From: Spirogloea muscicola
Taxonomy: Eukaryota; Streptophyta; Zygnematophyceae; Spirogloeales; Spirogloeaceae
Direction: 5' to 3'
Length of the DNA: 64,000 nucleotides
NCBI GenBank assembly: GCA_009602725.1
Contig: WELB01000001.1
Span: forward strand, 573,267 to 637,266
A program made the position numbers and the translations under genes. Positions 43,118 through 55,181 of this stretch are shown here, one piece after another. Numbering within the stretch: the stretch's first letter is position 1; every line of letters starts with the position of its first letter. Below the pieces are notes generated by a model. That model did not search any database. It had not been told where the DNA came from and was given only the letters and a program-made list of their open reading frames with translations.

Positions 43118-45277
43118 ATGGCGGTCTCCGAGGCGGGCGCCGCCGCTGACGGCGGCTGCCGTCACCGGCGCTGCGCCACAGAGGCCGGCGGCTTGGGGTT
43201 CCTGTCGGAGGACGGGGAGCTGCTGGACCTGACGGGGCACCAGCTCAAGTCCCTGGGCCCCGTCGCGCTGCCGGCCACGCTCACGGAGCTCGACCTCACC
43301 GCCAACCGCCTCGCTGACCTCGACCCCCGCCTGGCCCAGCTGCCGCGCCTCCGCCGGCTCTTCCTCCGCCAGAACCTGCTTGTCGATGACGCGGTGCGCC
43401 AGCTGGCTGGGTGCGCCTCGCTTGCGTTGCTCGAGGTTGGTGGTCTCGACTGATGGCACGTCAGGAGGCATAAATAGTGATTCTATTGGTGGCGTCATGA
43501 TTTTCGATTGGGGTGAGCAGTCTGAGTATGTCCATAATGGGGGGCTGCTGTCTTTCACGTGACTACCTGAGCTGCATATTGGTGCTTCGGATAGCAGCTT
43601 GTGCTGACGCTAGAAGGCGACTCTACGAGCTATCCATTACTTACTGACATGCTGGATAAATAACATGCAGTTCCACACCCTTACAGTGGCACAGTGAAGA
43701 ATTTGCTAATTGCTTCCAGGCAACGCATGTGGCTTGTACCTGCGCAGGAGCTCGTGCTGAGGGACAACCAGCTGGAACAGTGGCCACCGCTTGGAACCTT
43801 CTCACAGCTGAGACGACTCGACGTATCGTTCAATAAGCTATCCTCACTTGCTGGATTGGCTGATGGGCCTACCTGCCTGGAGGAGCTCTATGCCTCCAAC
43901 AATGCTATCTCTAAGATGGAAAAGCTGGATCACTTGTCTTCGTTGAAGCTGCTCGAGCTTGGCTCCAACAAGATTAGGGTCGGCCCTCTGAAATACCTCG
44001 TTCCAGAATTTAGCAGCTGTTGCAGCTGTTACTTGCAGCTGGCTTTGTAGTCCAATTGCAAAGCTCTGGCATGCGTTTGTCACATGCTTTGCTCTTGCCA
44101 GGACTTTGGGCAGGTATTTGCACGTGCCCTGGGATAGCGTGAAGGTAGAGTTTTCACCAACTGACTTGTAGATCATGCTTGCGCAGGTCATGGAAGGGTT
44201 ACAAAACCTGCTTGGCCTCACTGAGCTTTGGTTGGGCCGCAACAAAATACGAGGGGTCAACATGTTCTCACTCTCTGGGTTGAGGAAAGTCAGCATCCAG
44301 AGCAATCGCTTGACTTCCATGCTTGGTTTCGAGGTGTGAGATACTCTGCAGCCGATCATGTCTTATTCTTGTGTTGGCCTGACTGTTATGTGTGCTTGTA
44401 GGTTCTGTCTATCTGTTCATGAGTGCAGGGCATCTATTATTGACATACAATACAGAGCAGATATATACAAGTGTGTCCTGCACATTTCCAAAGAGATACT
44501 TGTCAATGATTTGTTAAGAAATGCAACAGGAGTGCAGGTTGCTGGAGGAACTCTATCTGAGCCACAATGGTATTAGCAAGATGGAGGGTCTTTCTACTTT
44601 ATCCAATTTGAAAATTCTTGACGTTTCAGCAAACCGGATATCAAAAATAGAAAGTCTGCAGGGTCTAACAAGGTGTCCACTGAACCCAACTCTGGGCGAT
44701 AGATGCTGTGTTGTTGTGTTTAAGGTCTCTGAAGCTGCAGATCAAGCAGACATAATTTGTATGCATGCCTCCGTTATGAAAGTGGAGGGTGTAGCGTGCA
44801 AGTTATGTCAGATCAGGCTGGCGAGTGACTACCTGGATCTGTTGGCATTCATTGCATGTTTTCACAGTGGTTCTGATACATTCAACTGCAGCATTCTGAT
44901 TTTTGTTGCTTGTCCACTGCTCAAAAGGTTGGAAGACCTATGGTGTAACGATAATGTCATCCAGTCTTTGGATGATATGGACCTAGTGAGCTTGAGCTCA
45001 CATTTGACAACAATCTATCTTGAGCGCAACCCCTGTGTAAGGGCCTCTGCAACTGCTGGCTATGACTACCATATATACCATCACCTCTATGGTGGTTAGG
45101 TAGCGAGTATATGCTCTTTGTATGGCTGTCTCTTGTCTGGACAGTGCTTGCTAACGCAGGTCTTTGTAACCATTTGCTGTGCAGGCTGGAGACCCGCGAT
45201 ATGTATCATGGTTGCAAGCAACCTTACCACACTTGATGCAAATTGATGCTAATGTTGTACAACACTCAGGAGTATGA
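43118..45277 (+). CDS. SDS22: Sds22-like LRR regulatory subunit of protein phosphatase 1
   Basis: 346 aa in six exons: 43118-43435, 43748-43978, 44187-44333, 44530-44672, 44928-45036, 45185-45277; phases close. It is made of about 11-12 leucine-rich repeats of the 22-residue SDS22 type (for example LTELDLTANRLADLD, LEELYASNNAISKMEKLDHL, LKLLELGSNKIR, LTELWLGRNKIRGV, LEELYLSHNGISKMEGLSTL). A capping LRR-C motif ends it (LTTIYLERNPC, then RYVSWLQATLPHLMQIDA). Length and the IDA ending match Sds22/PPP1R7, which binds and steers PP1 catalytic subunits in the nucleus and cytoplasm. The start follows a GCC-rich leader and fits a strong context (GGCCATGG). Confidence 0.88.
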
Positions 45278-46743
45278 GCTCTATTACATTGTACAGATCT
45301 GGACTGGCCTCAGCAACCCTGATTGAAGTGAATTCGTTGCTTGTTTCTGGATATTTCAATATCATGCCCACTCCATTGTCTCCAAAGGTATTGCTGCTTG
45401 GCAGTGACATTGACCAGCTTAAGTGCAGTAATCCTTCTGCTTCTGTTACAGTAGCTACGGCTTATCAGGAAGAGGTTGTGCTGTTGCTCCACAATAGCAA
45501 GGTCTGATTATTTCAGCACTTAGCCAGAGCCTGCAGTAAGCGGCATTGCTTATTCTATTCTCAGGTCTTTGCAGCAACATTTTTCTCAAGTCACTTTGCC
45601 CCTCCATGCAGGTTGCCTACATTGTCAGTGAGGCCGCTGGCCCCTGGGGAGATGAAAACAATAGCAAGGAGCCACTGGTCACAGCACTCGTTTTTTCCAC
45701 GGTCTTCATCCCTTAAATTCTGATCCCTTGACAATGTACTTGGTGGCAGACTCTTGGCCATTGGTCAGCAACGGCATGAAAGGGCTTAGTGAAGAGCAAG
45801 TGGGTTGTTCAATCGGACTACAAGAGGAGTACAGAGAAGGCGCGCGGTACAAGAGTGGACAGATAATCATATGGGCAGGTATGCAATAGATGCCGCTTCA
45901 ACATTATTCAAGAATGCAGTACAAGGAACTTGTGGAGTCAGTCAAGCAAAGGAGACTTTCAAGAAACAGTACCATTGATATCCGTGCATGAGCATGTTGG
46001 CCTTGTCAGCCAGTCGCCCTCCAACTTACTAAGGACACTCATCTTAGTTTGTACCATAAGATTGAGTATACCAAATAGCTGACATTTTTTTCACTGCTAT
46101 AGACAGGGTGTGGTGGTTGGCTGATTAATGGTCTGGTACACCACAACCCACGGGGCTGTCTGTTACACTATCGCTCTCAAACAATCTGGACTTTGACATC
46201 AATCTATGAACATCAAGCGTTACTTTTTCCAATTGTCTGCCTGTTGTTGTTGCCACAGCTGCCAACATGCTCAAAGTGGGTGTGCCCTTTTGCGTAAAAG
46301 CAAGAGGGCACTTGAAATGGAAATAATATTATTGTTGAGATAGTAAATGAAAATGGAGACTTCATGTAGAGACGGCCCATGCCCACAGTGGTGGGCACTT
46401 GTGCGAAGAAGTGGAAGGTGTGTGCCAGGCCCGGCACAGATGCACAAGGTGGACTGCCAACAGGGCAGCTAGGTGACCGCAGGATGGCCACCAGCCTCCC
46501 AGAGGTTGGCGTAGCTGCGTGGTTGCGCTTTCCGGTCTCGTCAGACCTTGGTCGGTGTCTTCTGGGCTGGACGTGCACAGCCATGGCCGGCTGTGAGAAG
46601 ACTTTCCCAGAGCTCAGCGAAGTGGCTGCGGAGCAGCTCGGGAGGCGTGGAATTTGCGAATCGGGGCCGCGGTTGGACGGTGTTGTATGTGGCCGGGGAA
46701 ACGCTGGAGCAAGTAGACTGAAGGGAGCCTCAAGGCCAGGGTA
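45278..46743. other. Intergenic region
   Basis: 3' flank of the Sds22-like gene and sequence without recognisable exons. An isolated R2-like head (GAGAAGGCGCGCGGTAC) lies near 45,835-45,855. Confidence 0.55.
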
Positions 46744-46961
46744 CAGTCAAACCTTGTTATAGGCACCTCTCGATATAGGCACATTAGGGCAAAACCTTGA
46801 TAGTGGCACCATTTTGCGGGAAGCACTTTTTTCCCCCGGCAAATGTGACTCGATACAGGAACGTGCCTGTATGTACAGGCACAGTTTTCGGGGCATATTC
46901 CCCCACTAGAAGTGCCTATATGAAAACAAATCAACATATTTCTCATATTCTCTACAGGAGG

Positions 46962-47046
46962 TTTAGGGTTTAGAGTGTGGGGTTTAGGGTTGAGGTCTAG
47001 GGTTAGGGTCTAGTTTTTAAACCCTAACCCTAAACCTAAACCCAAA
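46962..47046. repeat. Inverted telomere-like repeats (TTTAGGG / CCCTAAA)
   Basis: Degenerate GGTTTAGGG units run left to right (46,962-47,012), a TTTTT spacer follows, then AAACCCTAACCCTAAACC units (47,018-47,046). The G-rich strand faces the C-rich strand as at an end-to-end joint or a hairpin. The array sits at the centre of the MITE. Confidence 0.85.
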
Positions 47047-47186
47047 AAGCCATTTTCAATATAATTTAATATATTGCTGATTGTCACGGTAGAAGCACAT
47101 TTGGGGGCAATAGTGCCTCTACAACGAACAAGCACACCTCGATATAGTCACATATTTTCGCCAAACCGGCCGACGTGCCTATAACA

Positions 47187-47414
47187 CCTTCGTGCCGGCA
47201 GAGCCCTCGCTGCTGCCTCTGGCTCTGGCCAGGGGACCCACTTCCAGGAGCCCAGCATCTCTGATCTGCGGCTGCTTAGCAGGGGTTACTGAGTGTCTCG
47301 TAGCAGCTTTGTTTCTGTTACTTAGCGCTTACCCTGGCCCCCTTCTCGTACTCTGTTCATTCTTTTTCGGGCTGGTTATTCCAGCCCCTATTCTCAATGG
47401 GCGAGCACTTTCTT
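47187..47414 (+). mobile_element. 5'-truncated LINE insertion with 8-bp target-site duplication
   Basis: 228 bp flanked by the direct repeat CTATAACA (47179-47186 and 47415-47422). Content: the end of the LINE reading frame (AGRALAAASG... to SDLRLLSRGY and stop near 47,283), the untranslated tail, stem-loop GGGCTGGTTATTCCAGCCCC at 47,369-47,388, and CTCAATGGGCGAGCACTTTCTT as the last bases. There is no poly(A). It gives a clean 3' boundary for the family. Confidence 0.85.
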
Positions 47415-47933
47415 CTATAACAAGGTTTGACTGTACCGCTTTCTGATCTCTTCTACTTTCTGATGGTCGCCTGGCCTGTGGACCCCCGGCCTGGCCTGGC
47501 ACCCACACTGGTGGCCAGACTGAACCTCGTTTACGGCCACTGTTTGCCTCCCACCCACTCACGCCGCCGCCGCCGCACGTCGCCAGGCGCGGCGCGGCGC
47601 CTGCCGGCTGAGAGAGCAGGAGCAACCGCCCGCCGAAGGAGGCCGGGCGCCGACGCCGAGGCCAAGGGCGGGGCGGTGGCTGCAGAGGGGCCGCCGAGGG
47701 CGGCGGTGGGGCAGCCGTCGGTCGGGGCCGCCGCCGCCGCCTGTTCACTGAGTCGCCGGACCCTTGCAGCGGCGGCGACGGACCTGAACCGCCGCGTCAT
47801 GTCTCGCGGTGCCGTGGCGGCATTGGCGCAATGGCGGACCGTTGATTGAGGGAGGGCAAGCCAGGCATTGGGACAGCGGGGCAGGAGCGCACGAGAACAC
47901 TGGCATTGCGGCCCCCCGGCCACGCCACAAGCC

Positions 47934-50900
47934 ATGGGCGTGTCCAAGCCCAAGCGGCTCGCTGGTGCGGCTGCGCCGCTCTGGCTCCGGAGGCTCCTCA
48001 GCCTGGGCTCCGCCAAGGGCTCCCGGCTCCTTAGCACCTCCACCTTCAAGGTGCTGCAGAGAATACAGGTGGCCACCCCTCGCCCCTCTGGCTCCACTCT
48101 CGCGCCACTCGCCGGCGCGCACCTCCACTCCTGCTTCCATCTATGCTTACAGAAGCTGGTCGCTTTGGAATTGCAAGACAGCCTTACTTCCCATCTGGCT
48201 CCCCCTAGCCAGCATTTCCTGGCCACCGTGTCCTTGGCCGTGTCTTCTCCTTTAGCTGGCGTTTGGCAAATGTACTGCCTTGCCCCTAGCCGACGTCAAG
48301 TTTCGCACCTCTCTGAATTTTACTAGCTTAAATTGCAGACGGCTAGGAGGTTTGGAGTGTGTTGTCAAATCTGCTGTTGGCAGGAGGCCCCACCATAGAA
48401 GGAAGGGCACAAGGATACAGCTGATGACGACGTCCCCATTGCCTTGTTCCTGTACGCCAGCGTTCCCCTGGGCTGTCGTTCCTTTTTGGCTTCATGTTTG
48501 CCATCTGGTGGGCAGCCTTCTTCCTGCACATCCTGCAGCTCTCCAGCACGCCCAACCACCCCGGCGGTCACAATCTGCTCTCAAGTAGTGGGGTATTGTT
48601 CCCCGAACCTGCTGCCACCATGTGTGTACCTGCTTTCATACTCTGTCAGCTGCAAGCGTTTGCCAGCACTCAGGCAAGGCTCTGTATGCAGCACTGGGGA
48701 CTCTGATTGCCCCCTGGATGCACATGCCAGTACGACCTGACCTATACCCGGCTCTGTCATCGACAGGTCACTCCCAGCCTCACCATATTCTCTGCACCCA
48801 AACCATATTCTGGACCCTCAGACCCGCAGAAGACTGCCCTGCTGTCTTGGCTAAGACTTCCCCTTCGTCCTCGGATAGTCTTACTAGGAAATGACTCGTC
48901 CTTCTGGGAATTAGCCGGTATTCAGCGCCTCATAACTCTTGTGCCCGAATAATGTCTTTGACAGTAGATGCAAAGCCACGTATGGAACCTAGTGACTTGT
49001 CCAGACTTGGAAGCACAGCTTGTCCTAAGTGACTTCTTGCTTGTCTAGACCGAATGGCTTAAGACGTCTCTGTTTACCAGAGCTCCACGAAGTAACACAC
49101 ATGCAGGTGTAGGACTGTGCTAGAAACTGTTGAGTATGAGATCATTGTCGACGGAAGGCTTTTCGATGCCTATGCCTTGTTGCAGCTGAATTTTCTGGAA
49201 GGATCACTGTGGAGCCTGATATAGACTACAATTTTTACAATGTACCACTCTTTCACAGGTTTTAAATCCTGAACGAGAAAATATATTGTGCACTTGCTTA
49301 CCAGTCACATGTGGAAGATGCTCCAGTCTGAAACACTACTTTGTTCTAGCAGTCTTTTGGAAGCACAAAATAGAAACGGAGTGCTCGGTTTTCCAGGCCT
49401 TACAATGATATCCTGGTTGTCTGCAGTATGGTCGCAAGGGCAAGAGCAGCAGAAACGGATCTCTCCTTGCTCATCAATGGGGACATTATCCTTCTGAGCG
49501 ACCTTGTGACAGTTATACACAGGGTTTCTGCGAAGTTCAAAGACTTTGTTGTCACGGCTGCCAGATGGGACATTCCTAGCCTGCCCAGCCTGCAATTCAC
49601 GTGAGACCTTTTTGCACTAGGTTGATGGCACGTGCAGTAGCTTGCATAACAATGTAGTGCTTCAGCCTGTGCTCCACTGCTCAGTGCCTGACTGCAGAAT
49701 TGTCGATCTAATATATCTTTTCCTCCCGGCACTAATCCCCAGTGCTCTTGTGCAGGTTGGAGCAGCCTGGAGATCCAACAGCAGATGCAACTCTCCACAA
49801 TCATGCGCGTCTTCATGGAAGCCTTCATACCTATGGGGGCGTGGATCTGTGGCTGTGGAACAATAGTCCAGTTTCTCTTTTCTCCAGTTGCGACAGTCAT
49901 TCATCAGCCTTTTGATTGCTTGCTTTGAGGTCATATCTGGCAACTTGAGCAATGAGCAAAGCCAGTGCTTGTAACAAATAATAAACTGTCTATATGGGCC
50001 TTCAGGCAGCTGATGGGTTGTATGCTAAATGTCATCCAAGTGCTCGTGCACACTCTTCAATGCAGCTCCAATGCCACCATTCTCATTTGGAAGAGGCAAG
50101 TATGACAACTGGATGACGCATGAGATGGTTGCATCTGGATTGCGCCAAGTGGTGGACGCAAGTGATGCAATGACCAGGTCAGCAGTTGCTACAGAGTGAC
50201 TTTAGAGAGCACTTAGAATATGCTCAACAATTGCCACTTTGGGCTCCAAGTGTCAGCGAGCTCTCAGCAAGCTCGCACTTACAGGGCTGCCTCATCAAGC
50301 TCACTGAGAAATTTTCCTCGTGCAGTGTACATGTAGCACATGCGTACAAGCACGTCGTTGCCCAGGAAGTGCCAGTTGGCAGAGCGGGGGCAAATTTCTG
50401 GAGCTCCCGCAAGCAGAACAGCTGGGAGCTATACGCCAACATCCATATGGCTCAGTCAGCAGGCTCATATGCAAACCAGCTTGGCACGGCGTTGCATTGT
50501 CCATGGCGTCTTGCCCGGTGCTCTGAGCCCTCTTGTGAGCATCACGGAGGTCACAAGATGCCCTCATGGATGCCCACTATGTCCCTGGTCAATATTTTAA
50601 GTGTTTCCTGACCAATTTCTACCTGCATCAGCTTGATGGTCCAGCAAAGCAGGATCTCAGCCAATTGAGTAGCAAAGATGCAGCTGGGGTTCCGCCTACT
50701 GGTGCTCTTACTGTATTGAGTACACCCTCTCTGTTGTTGTTAGACTCACACGCCATTTGTCCTTGTGGTAGTATCCAACATGTGCGTGCTGGAGCGAGAG
50801 CGGCCTGGCAACTGCAGTTGTGAATACTCCGCCTATGAAAGGCACACGCAGTCGGATCCTCAGCTTGACGGCAGCGCATGGCGCTGCGGGACTGTCTCGA

Positions 50901-53135
50901 TTGACCGGCACACTTCCTTCAAGATAAATGCGTTTCCGAGAAGGAAGGATAACTCTACCATTGGTCAGCCTCTTACACCTGATTGCCATGACAGGACATG
51001 TCATTCTTGGAATGCTCTACTGTCTCAGTGTCGTGGATGATCTGCGCTCAGGCCTGAGACTTTGTTGTCACAGGCCTCCCCCATACGCTGGAGCAGCTTT
51101 TACCTCAGGTCGCCGGGGAAGATAAGGTTGGCAAGCAAATTGCAGTAGTTGGCTATTAGCAATTGGCACTTGATTAAGAGCACCTACACTGCTTCTCCTC
51201 CTTGAAAATCAGCAATGCCACTTTAGTGCACGGGTTCTGTCAATGTCTGCAAACTGCCTCCTTTATACTCCCTACACAATTTGTGTGTCTCTTTGACACA
51301 AAGCTCCCAGGCACATTGTCTAGTATTGTCAAATGTATTAGCTAGTGAAGGTTGCAGAAGGGCCCCTTGCTTCTGTTTTTTCTCTCATCAGGAACTTGAT
51401 GATTGCTGCATGCAGGTTGTGATCTTGGTGGCTGTGACATACACTTACGCGGATATGTTGATGAGCTTTGTTTGCCGATTGCGCAAGCTTGGCCTGGCTG
51501 GCAAGTTGTTGGTGGCGGCCTTGGATGAGGAGCTCTACGCTTTTGCTTTCCTTCAGGTATTTGGAGAAGGTCCCATTGAAAGGGAGCTGTGATAAGCTTC
51601 ACTCCTGACAATTGGCAGTTCCTAATGGAAGGAGTCTTGATAATTCCTCTTACTAACTGTGAATAGAGGAAGCCAACTGAAGAGTAGACGTTCGTCCTCA
51701 CAGGGCCTCGCGGTGTACTACGAGCAAGCTGCAGCGCTGCTCTCAGGGATGGAGGGTGCGTCTGGGGGTTGTGCATTTGGGAGTAATTGCTTCAGGCAGT
51801 ACACGAAGCTGAAGTCAAGAGCTGTGCTGAGGGTGCTGAAGTCGAGGCACTCAGTCGTGTGGTCGGATGTCGACATCATCTGGTTCCGAGACCCACTTCC
51901 GGGAGTGAGCACGCACCCTCCCAAGTGACACTGCCTTCTTGCGCCTTGCCTCTGACAAGCACATGAGGATGCACTTTCTTCTTCCACTTATGCAGCTCCT
52001 TGTAAGCTGATCCTTTGCTCTTGTTTTCTGACAGCTGAAGGCCTATGGTCCAAACACTCTACCTATCCAGAGCAATGAGCCAGACGCACAGAAGCCTGCC
52101 AATGGAATGCGAAGGATAAACTCCGGTCTTTACTTTGCAAGAGCTGAGCCTGCCACGATAACTGCGTTCGAAGCCATTGTTGCACATGCTTCCATGACCA
52201 CTGTGAGCTTGGCTATCTAAGCACCTCAAGCTCATTGCCTAAGCTTGTCCACATTGACGACAGGTGCCAGAGATGCACCGTGTGGTTGCTTGATTTGACT
52301 AGTGGATGAGGTTGGGCTGCTCAACAGAAGGTCAACCATGCATGACTTGCTAATTACGTCACGATCAAGTTTCAGCAATATTTTTCATGTCATGTGACCA
52401 GCTATCAGAGCAGCCTAGCTTTTATGATGTGCTCTGTGGAGAGGAAGAGGAGAACGTAGTCGGCACAGACCAATGCCACTATACTAATGGGCTGCGAGTC
52501 GTTTTTCTTGATCGGAAGGAGGTCTGTTCTGAAACCACCTGTCACATCCTTGTCTGTTGCTGCCAGCTTATGCCAGTCATGTATCTCTCCCGATGTCCAC
52601 TGATGCATAGGCTAGTAGGCAGATGTTGTTCTTCACGTACACCGGGCAAGTTGCCTGATGTCTAATAAGGTCCTCAATCCATACAAATTGAGTAGGGATA
52701 TGTAGATCCAGGTACTACAGCCAGAATAAGTAGATGCAGTCCACTCTTTCCTATCTGCACACACCACGACTAATGAGAGTCTAGTTTACACTTGCAGCAT
52801 CCAAATGGCAACGTGCATGGCCTGTGGAAGGAACAGAATGTGACGGAAGCTTGTGACAGGATTGGCTGTGTGACTCTGCACAACAATTGGATTACAGGTA
52901 TACAAGGCACCTCTTACGTCACATGTCAGATGCTTGATCTGCTTAAGATGAGCTCTCTCCTCGCATTCACTGTGAAGTTGCCGCAGTCAGCATTGTCTGT
53001 GTGACGTCAGGCCACCCTTCGTGTGCAGGCAAAGATGCAAAGATGCAGCGCATGGTCAGGAACGGTTTCTGGCACTACGACAATAAACTACGGATGTGCC
53101 GCCATAACTGGCACAGTCGTATTTCTTCATTATGA
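47934..53135 (+). CDS. RAY1: RAY1-like GT77 arabinofuranosyltransferase, copy 2
   Basis: 732 aa. Exons: 47934-48068, 48461-48592, 48767-48917, 49186-49258, 49427-49600, 49756-49886, 50066-50177, 50326-50534, 50772-50963, 51074-51126, 51416-51556, 51704-51904, 52035-52202, 52402-52521, 52798-52897, 53029-53135; phases close. A basic N terminus leads to one membrane anchor (about residues 49-70, LSFLFGFMFAIWWAAFFLHIL). The N-terminal half follows (LTIFSAPKPYSG, INGDIILLSDL, PPFSFGRGKYDNW), then the GT77 domain with DVD at residues 556-558 (SDVDIIWF), MRRINSGLYFARAE and LHNNWITG. It parallels copy 1 in most intron positions and has some extra introns. The N-terminal leader and several spacers are shorter. 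Expected Golgi lumen enzyme; substrate specificity inferred only. Confidence 0.88.
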
Positions 53136-54230
53136 CTTATACCAGTATTGTATAAAACCTCAATAATCTACCATCTACGCCTGGCTTGTCCAAGAGTAGG
53201 CCATTTAAGGCAACTCAGCTGCTTGGTCATGGTACTTCTTGACCTCCCATGTGGTGGTAGCATACCCCCTGTACTTTGTTAAAGCCCAGATTGTCCAAGA
53301 ACAAATGCTGCTCCTCGGAGAGCTGCATCGATCACACAAGCTCTTGGATGTAGTACTGCATTATCATGCCTTTCCAGTATCTGACGGAAGAAGGAAAGCA
53401 CCAGACATATATTCTTCCTGTTAACGCCCACAGCATGCCATCCTGGATATGACAAGCGCTCTTGAGAGATCAGAGTGTGTGAACTGTGGCGGCCATAAGG
53501 AGTGCACCGCTTCAACGCCTCGCAGGGCCAAGCACGGGTTACTTACAATGTTGAATCGGCTCTACTGGCCACCTAGATAATGCCTCGTCACTTAATTCAT
53601 GTGACTGGTAAGCAAAATCAACCAATTTGTGGAAGCACAATCGTCAAGACTTCGGAAGAATGGCTTGCACGCGACCCATTCAAGCAAGACTACCGTTTGA
53701 GCAAATATTGACTTATATGACAGATTGCACATCAAGGGCTTGATATAGATAGTTTCCTTGTGTAAGGGAAGAAGTTGGAAGACAACAGCAACATAAACTG
53801 CGCTAGCACAATAATTAATTAATTATGACTGGGGCTCAGATTAAGACGACTGTACTCAAGAGGCTGCCTACCAAGTATTAACAGCCCTGCACCACGACGT
53901 TTTTGTGGCAGTGATGAAGTAACTACATCACCTAATGCAGGGGTCTTGGAGCACGTAACGGTAACGAAGCTCAAGCATTTAGAGAATCACATCACACAAC
54001 GTCAAGCAGAGAATGGCAGCAAAAGTAGGGTCACAAGCAGGTGTAAATCATATTGCACGCCACACATCTGACAACTCGTCTGAAGTCATGCTTGAATTCA
54101 TGCTTGAATACATGCGTATCACAGAGATACCAACTTGCTTTGCATAATCGTCAAAGCACATGTCGAGCCACTGAGTAGTCGGAAGTGAGGGTCTCTAGCG
54201 TCTGGCCTATCCACGTCCAAGCCCTCTTGG
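53136..54230. other. Intergenic region with possible minus-strand exon remnant
   Basis: 3' flank of the second RAY1-like gene. On the minus strand around 53,390-53,200 there are short protein-like stretches (YWKGMIMQYYIQELV, SEEQHLFLDNLGFN, YATTTWEVKKYHDQAAELP) in different frames without splice sites of normal spacing. They may be a diverged small gene or sequence errors. A TAATTAATTAATTA tract lies at 53,813-53,826. Confidence 0.35.
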
Positions 54231-54239
54231 CACGGCCCG

Positions 54240-55150
54240 AATGTGCAATCCGCGCCCGCTAGTGCAGCAGCGGCGGCGGCGTATGCAGCGGCGGCAGCAT
54301 ACCTTAACCCGTCATCAGCGTGCTGGATGCTCCCGAAGCCACACCACCGGCTTCCGTGGCGTGCTCCGGCTCCCCAAGTTGGCCTGTCCGACTTGTATGT
54401 GCTACCTCGGTGGGTACAAATGGACCGCGCTTCCCAATGGACCCTTTCCAGCCCTGCGTTCGCCCTGGTTTCTGATTCCCCTCTTAAGCTCCTATAAATG
54501 TTGATTCTGACTTCTTCATTCTTCATTCGCGGGCCTGTTAAAGCCTAAGCCCCCTTCATCCACAACCTCCTCCGCGATGCCCTGGCGGGCTTGATGCGCG
54601 ACGCCGGCTACCGTGCGGTCGTGGAAGTCAATGATATCATGCCTATCACCACGGACGCCCAGGGACGTCATCATCGCCGCACACTTGACATTGTGGGCGT
54701 GCAACCTGGTGGAGGACCCCGGGCCTTGGTCGATGTCGCTAATACGGAAGCGTAAAAAGGTCCAGCATCGACACGCATCGCTGGCCACGCAGTGCAGAAC
54801 AAAGAAAGCTGCAGCACTACTCCGATTACCCCCAATGCGATCAGCTCCTGCCAGCGGCAGTCGACATCTTTGGCTGTCTGGGTCCTCGTTTCCACACTCT
54901 CCATCAGAATATTGCCAATTTAGGCTACACACGACGTGCAGATGTGTTTCCGGCTGAGATGGGCTTGCCAGCTGCATATCTGTCGTTCTTGCGACGACGA
55001 GTTTCGGCCTGTTTGCAGCGTGCTCAGGCTAATGCTTTGCACCAGAAAGCTGGGCGAGCTCTAGTGGGTGGCAGAAGTGCTTCGTATCTGACATCTAGTA
55101 TTCAGGCATCGATTAGCGACCATTAATGTTTTGACCCGTGGTTACTGAGC
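54240..55150 (+). mobile_element. LINE 3' part with endonuclease-like C terminus
   Basis: Best C-terminal copy of the family. It has LRLPKLACPTCMC near 54,363-54,405 (zinc-knuckle-like). Near 54,565-54,750 it reads LLRDALAGLMRDAGYRAVVE, RRTLDIVGVQPGGGPRALVD and VDVANT. After a broken stretch, FPAEMGLPAAYLSFLRRRVS and CLQRAQANALHQKAGRAL follow at 54,945-55,070. The D...(V)DV spacing resembles the PD-(D/E)XK core of restriction-like endonucleases in R2/CRE/Dualen-type LINEs; this is inference. Frame breaks show it is inactive, and the reverse transcriptase is absent. Confidence 0.65.
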
Positions 55151-55181
55151 CGGTTAATCTGCTGTAGGTTATGTAAGTCTT

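Larger units (their letters stand above)
46744..47433. mobile_element. pogo/Tigger-like MITE with nested LINE fragment
   Basis: The element begins CAGTCAAACCTTGTTATAG and ends with its exact reverse complement. It is flanked by TA on both sides (46742-46743 and 47434-47435), as expected for Tc1/mariner-superfamily insertions. The end sequence and the internal TATAGGCAC/GATATAG words resemble pogo/Tigger termini. At about 690 bp it has no transposase frame, so it is non-autonomous. Its middle carries inverted telomere-like repeats, and its right terminal repeat is split by a LINE fragment at 47,187-47,414. Removing that insert leaves an element of about 455 bp. Confidence 0.85.

Noticed and set aside
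42266-43558. 430-codon minus-strand open frame
   Set aside because: It is antisense to the Sds22-like first exon, crosses an N, and is made of Arg/Pro/Ala runs. This is a by-product of GC-rich codons on the other strand.
46962-47046. True chromosome end or fusion point
   Set aside because: The array is short, degenerate and enclosed by TA-flanked inverted ends of a MITE, with ordinary genes on both sides.
53813-53826. TAATTAATTAATTA as an origin or promoter element
   Set aside because: Short AT-rich simple sequence with no supporting context.
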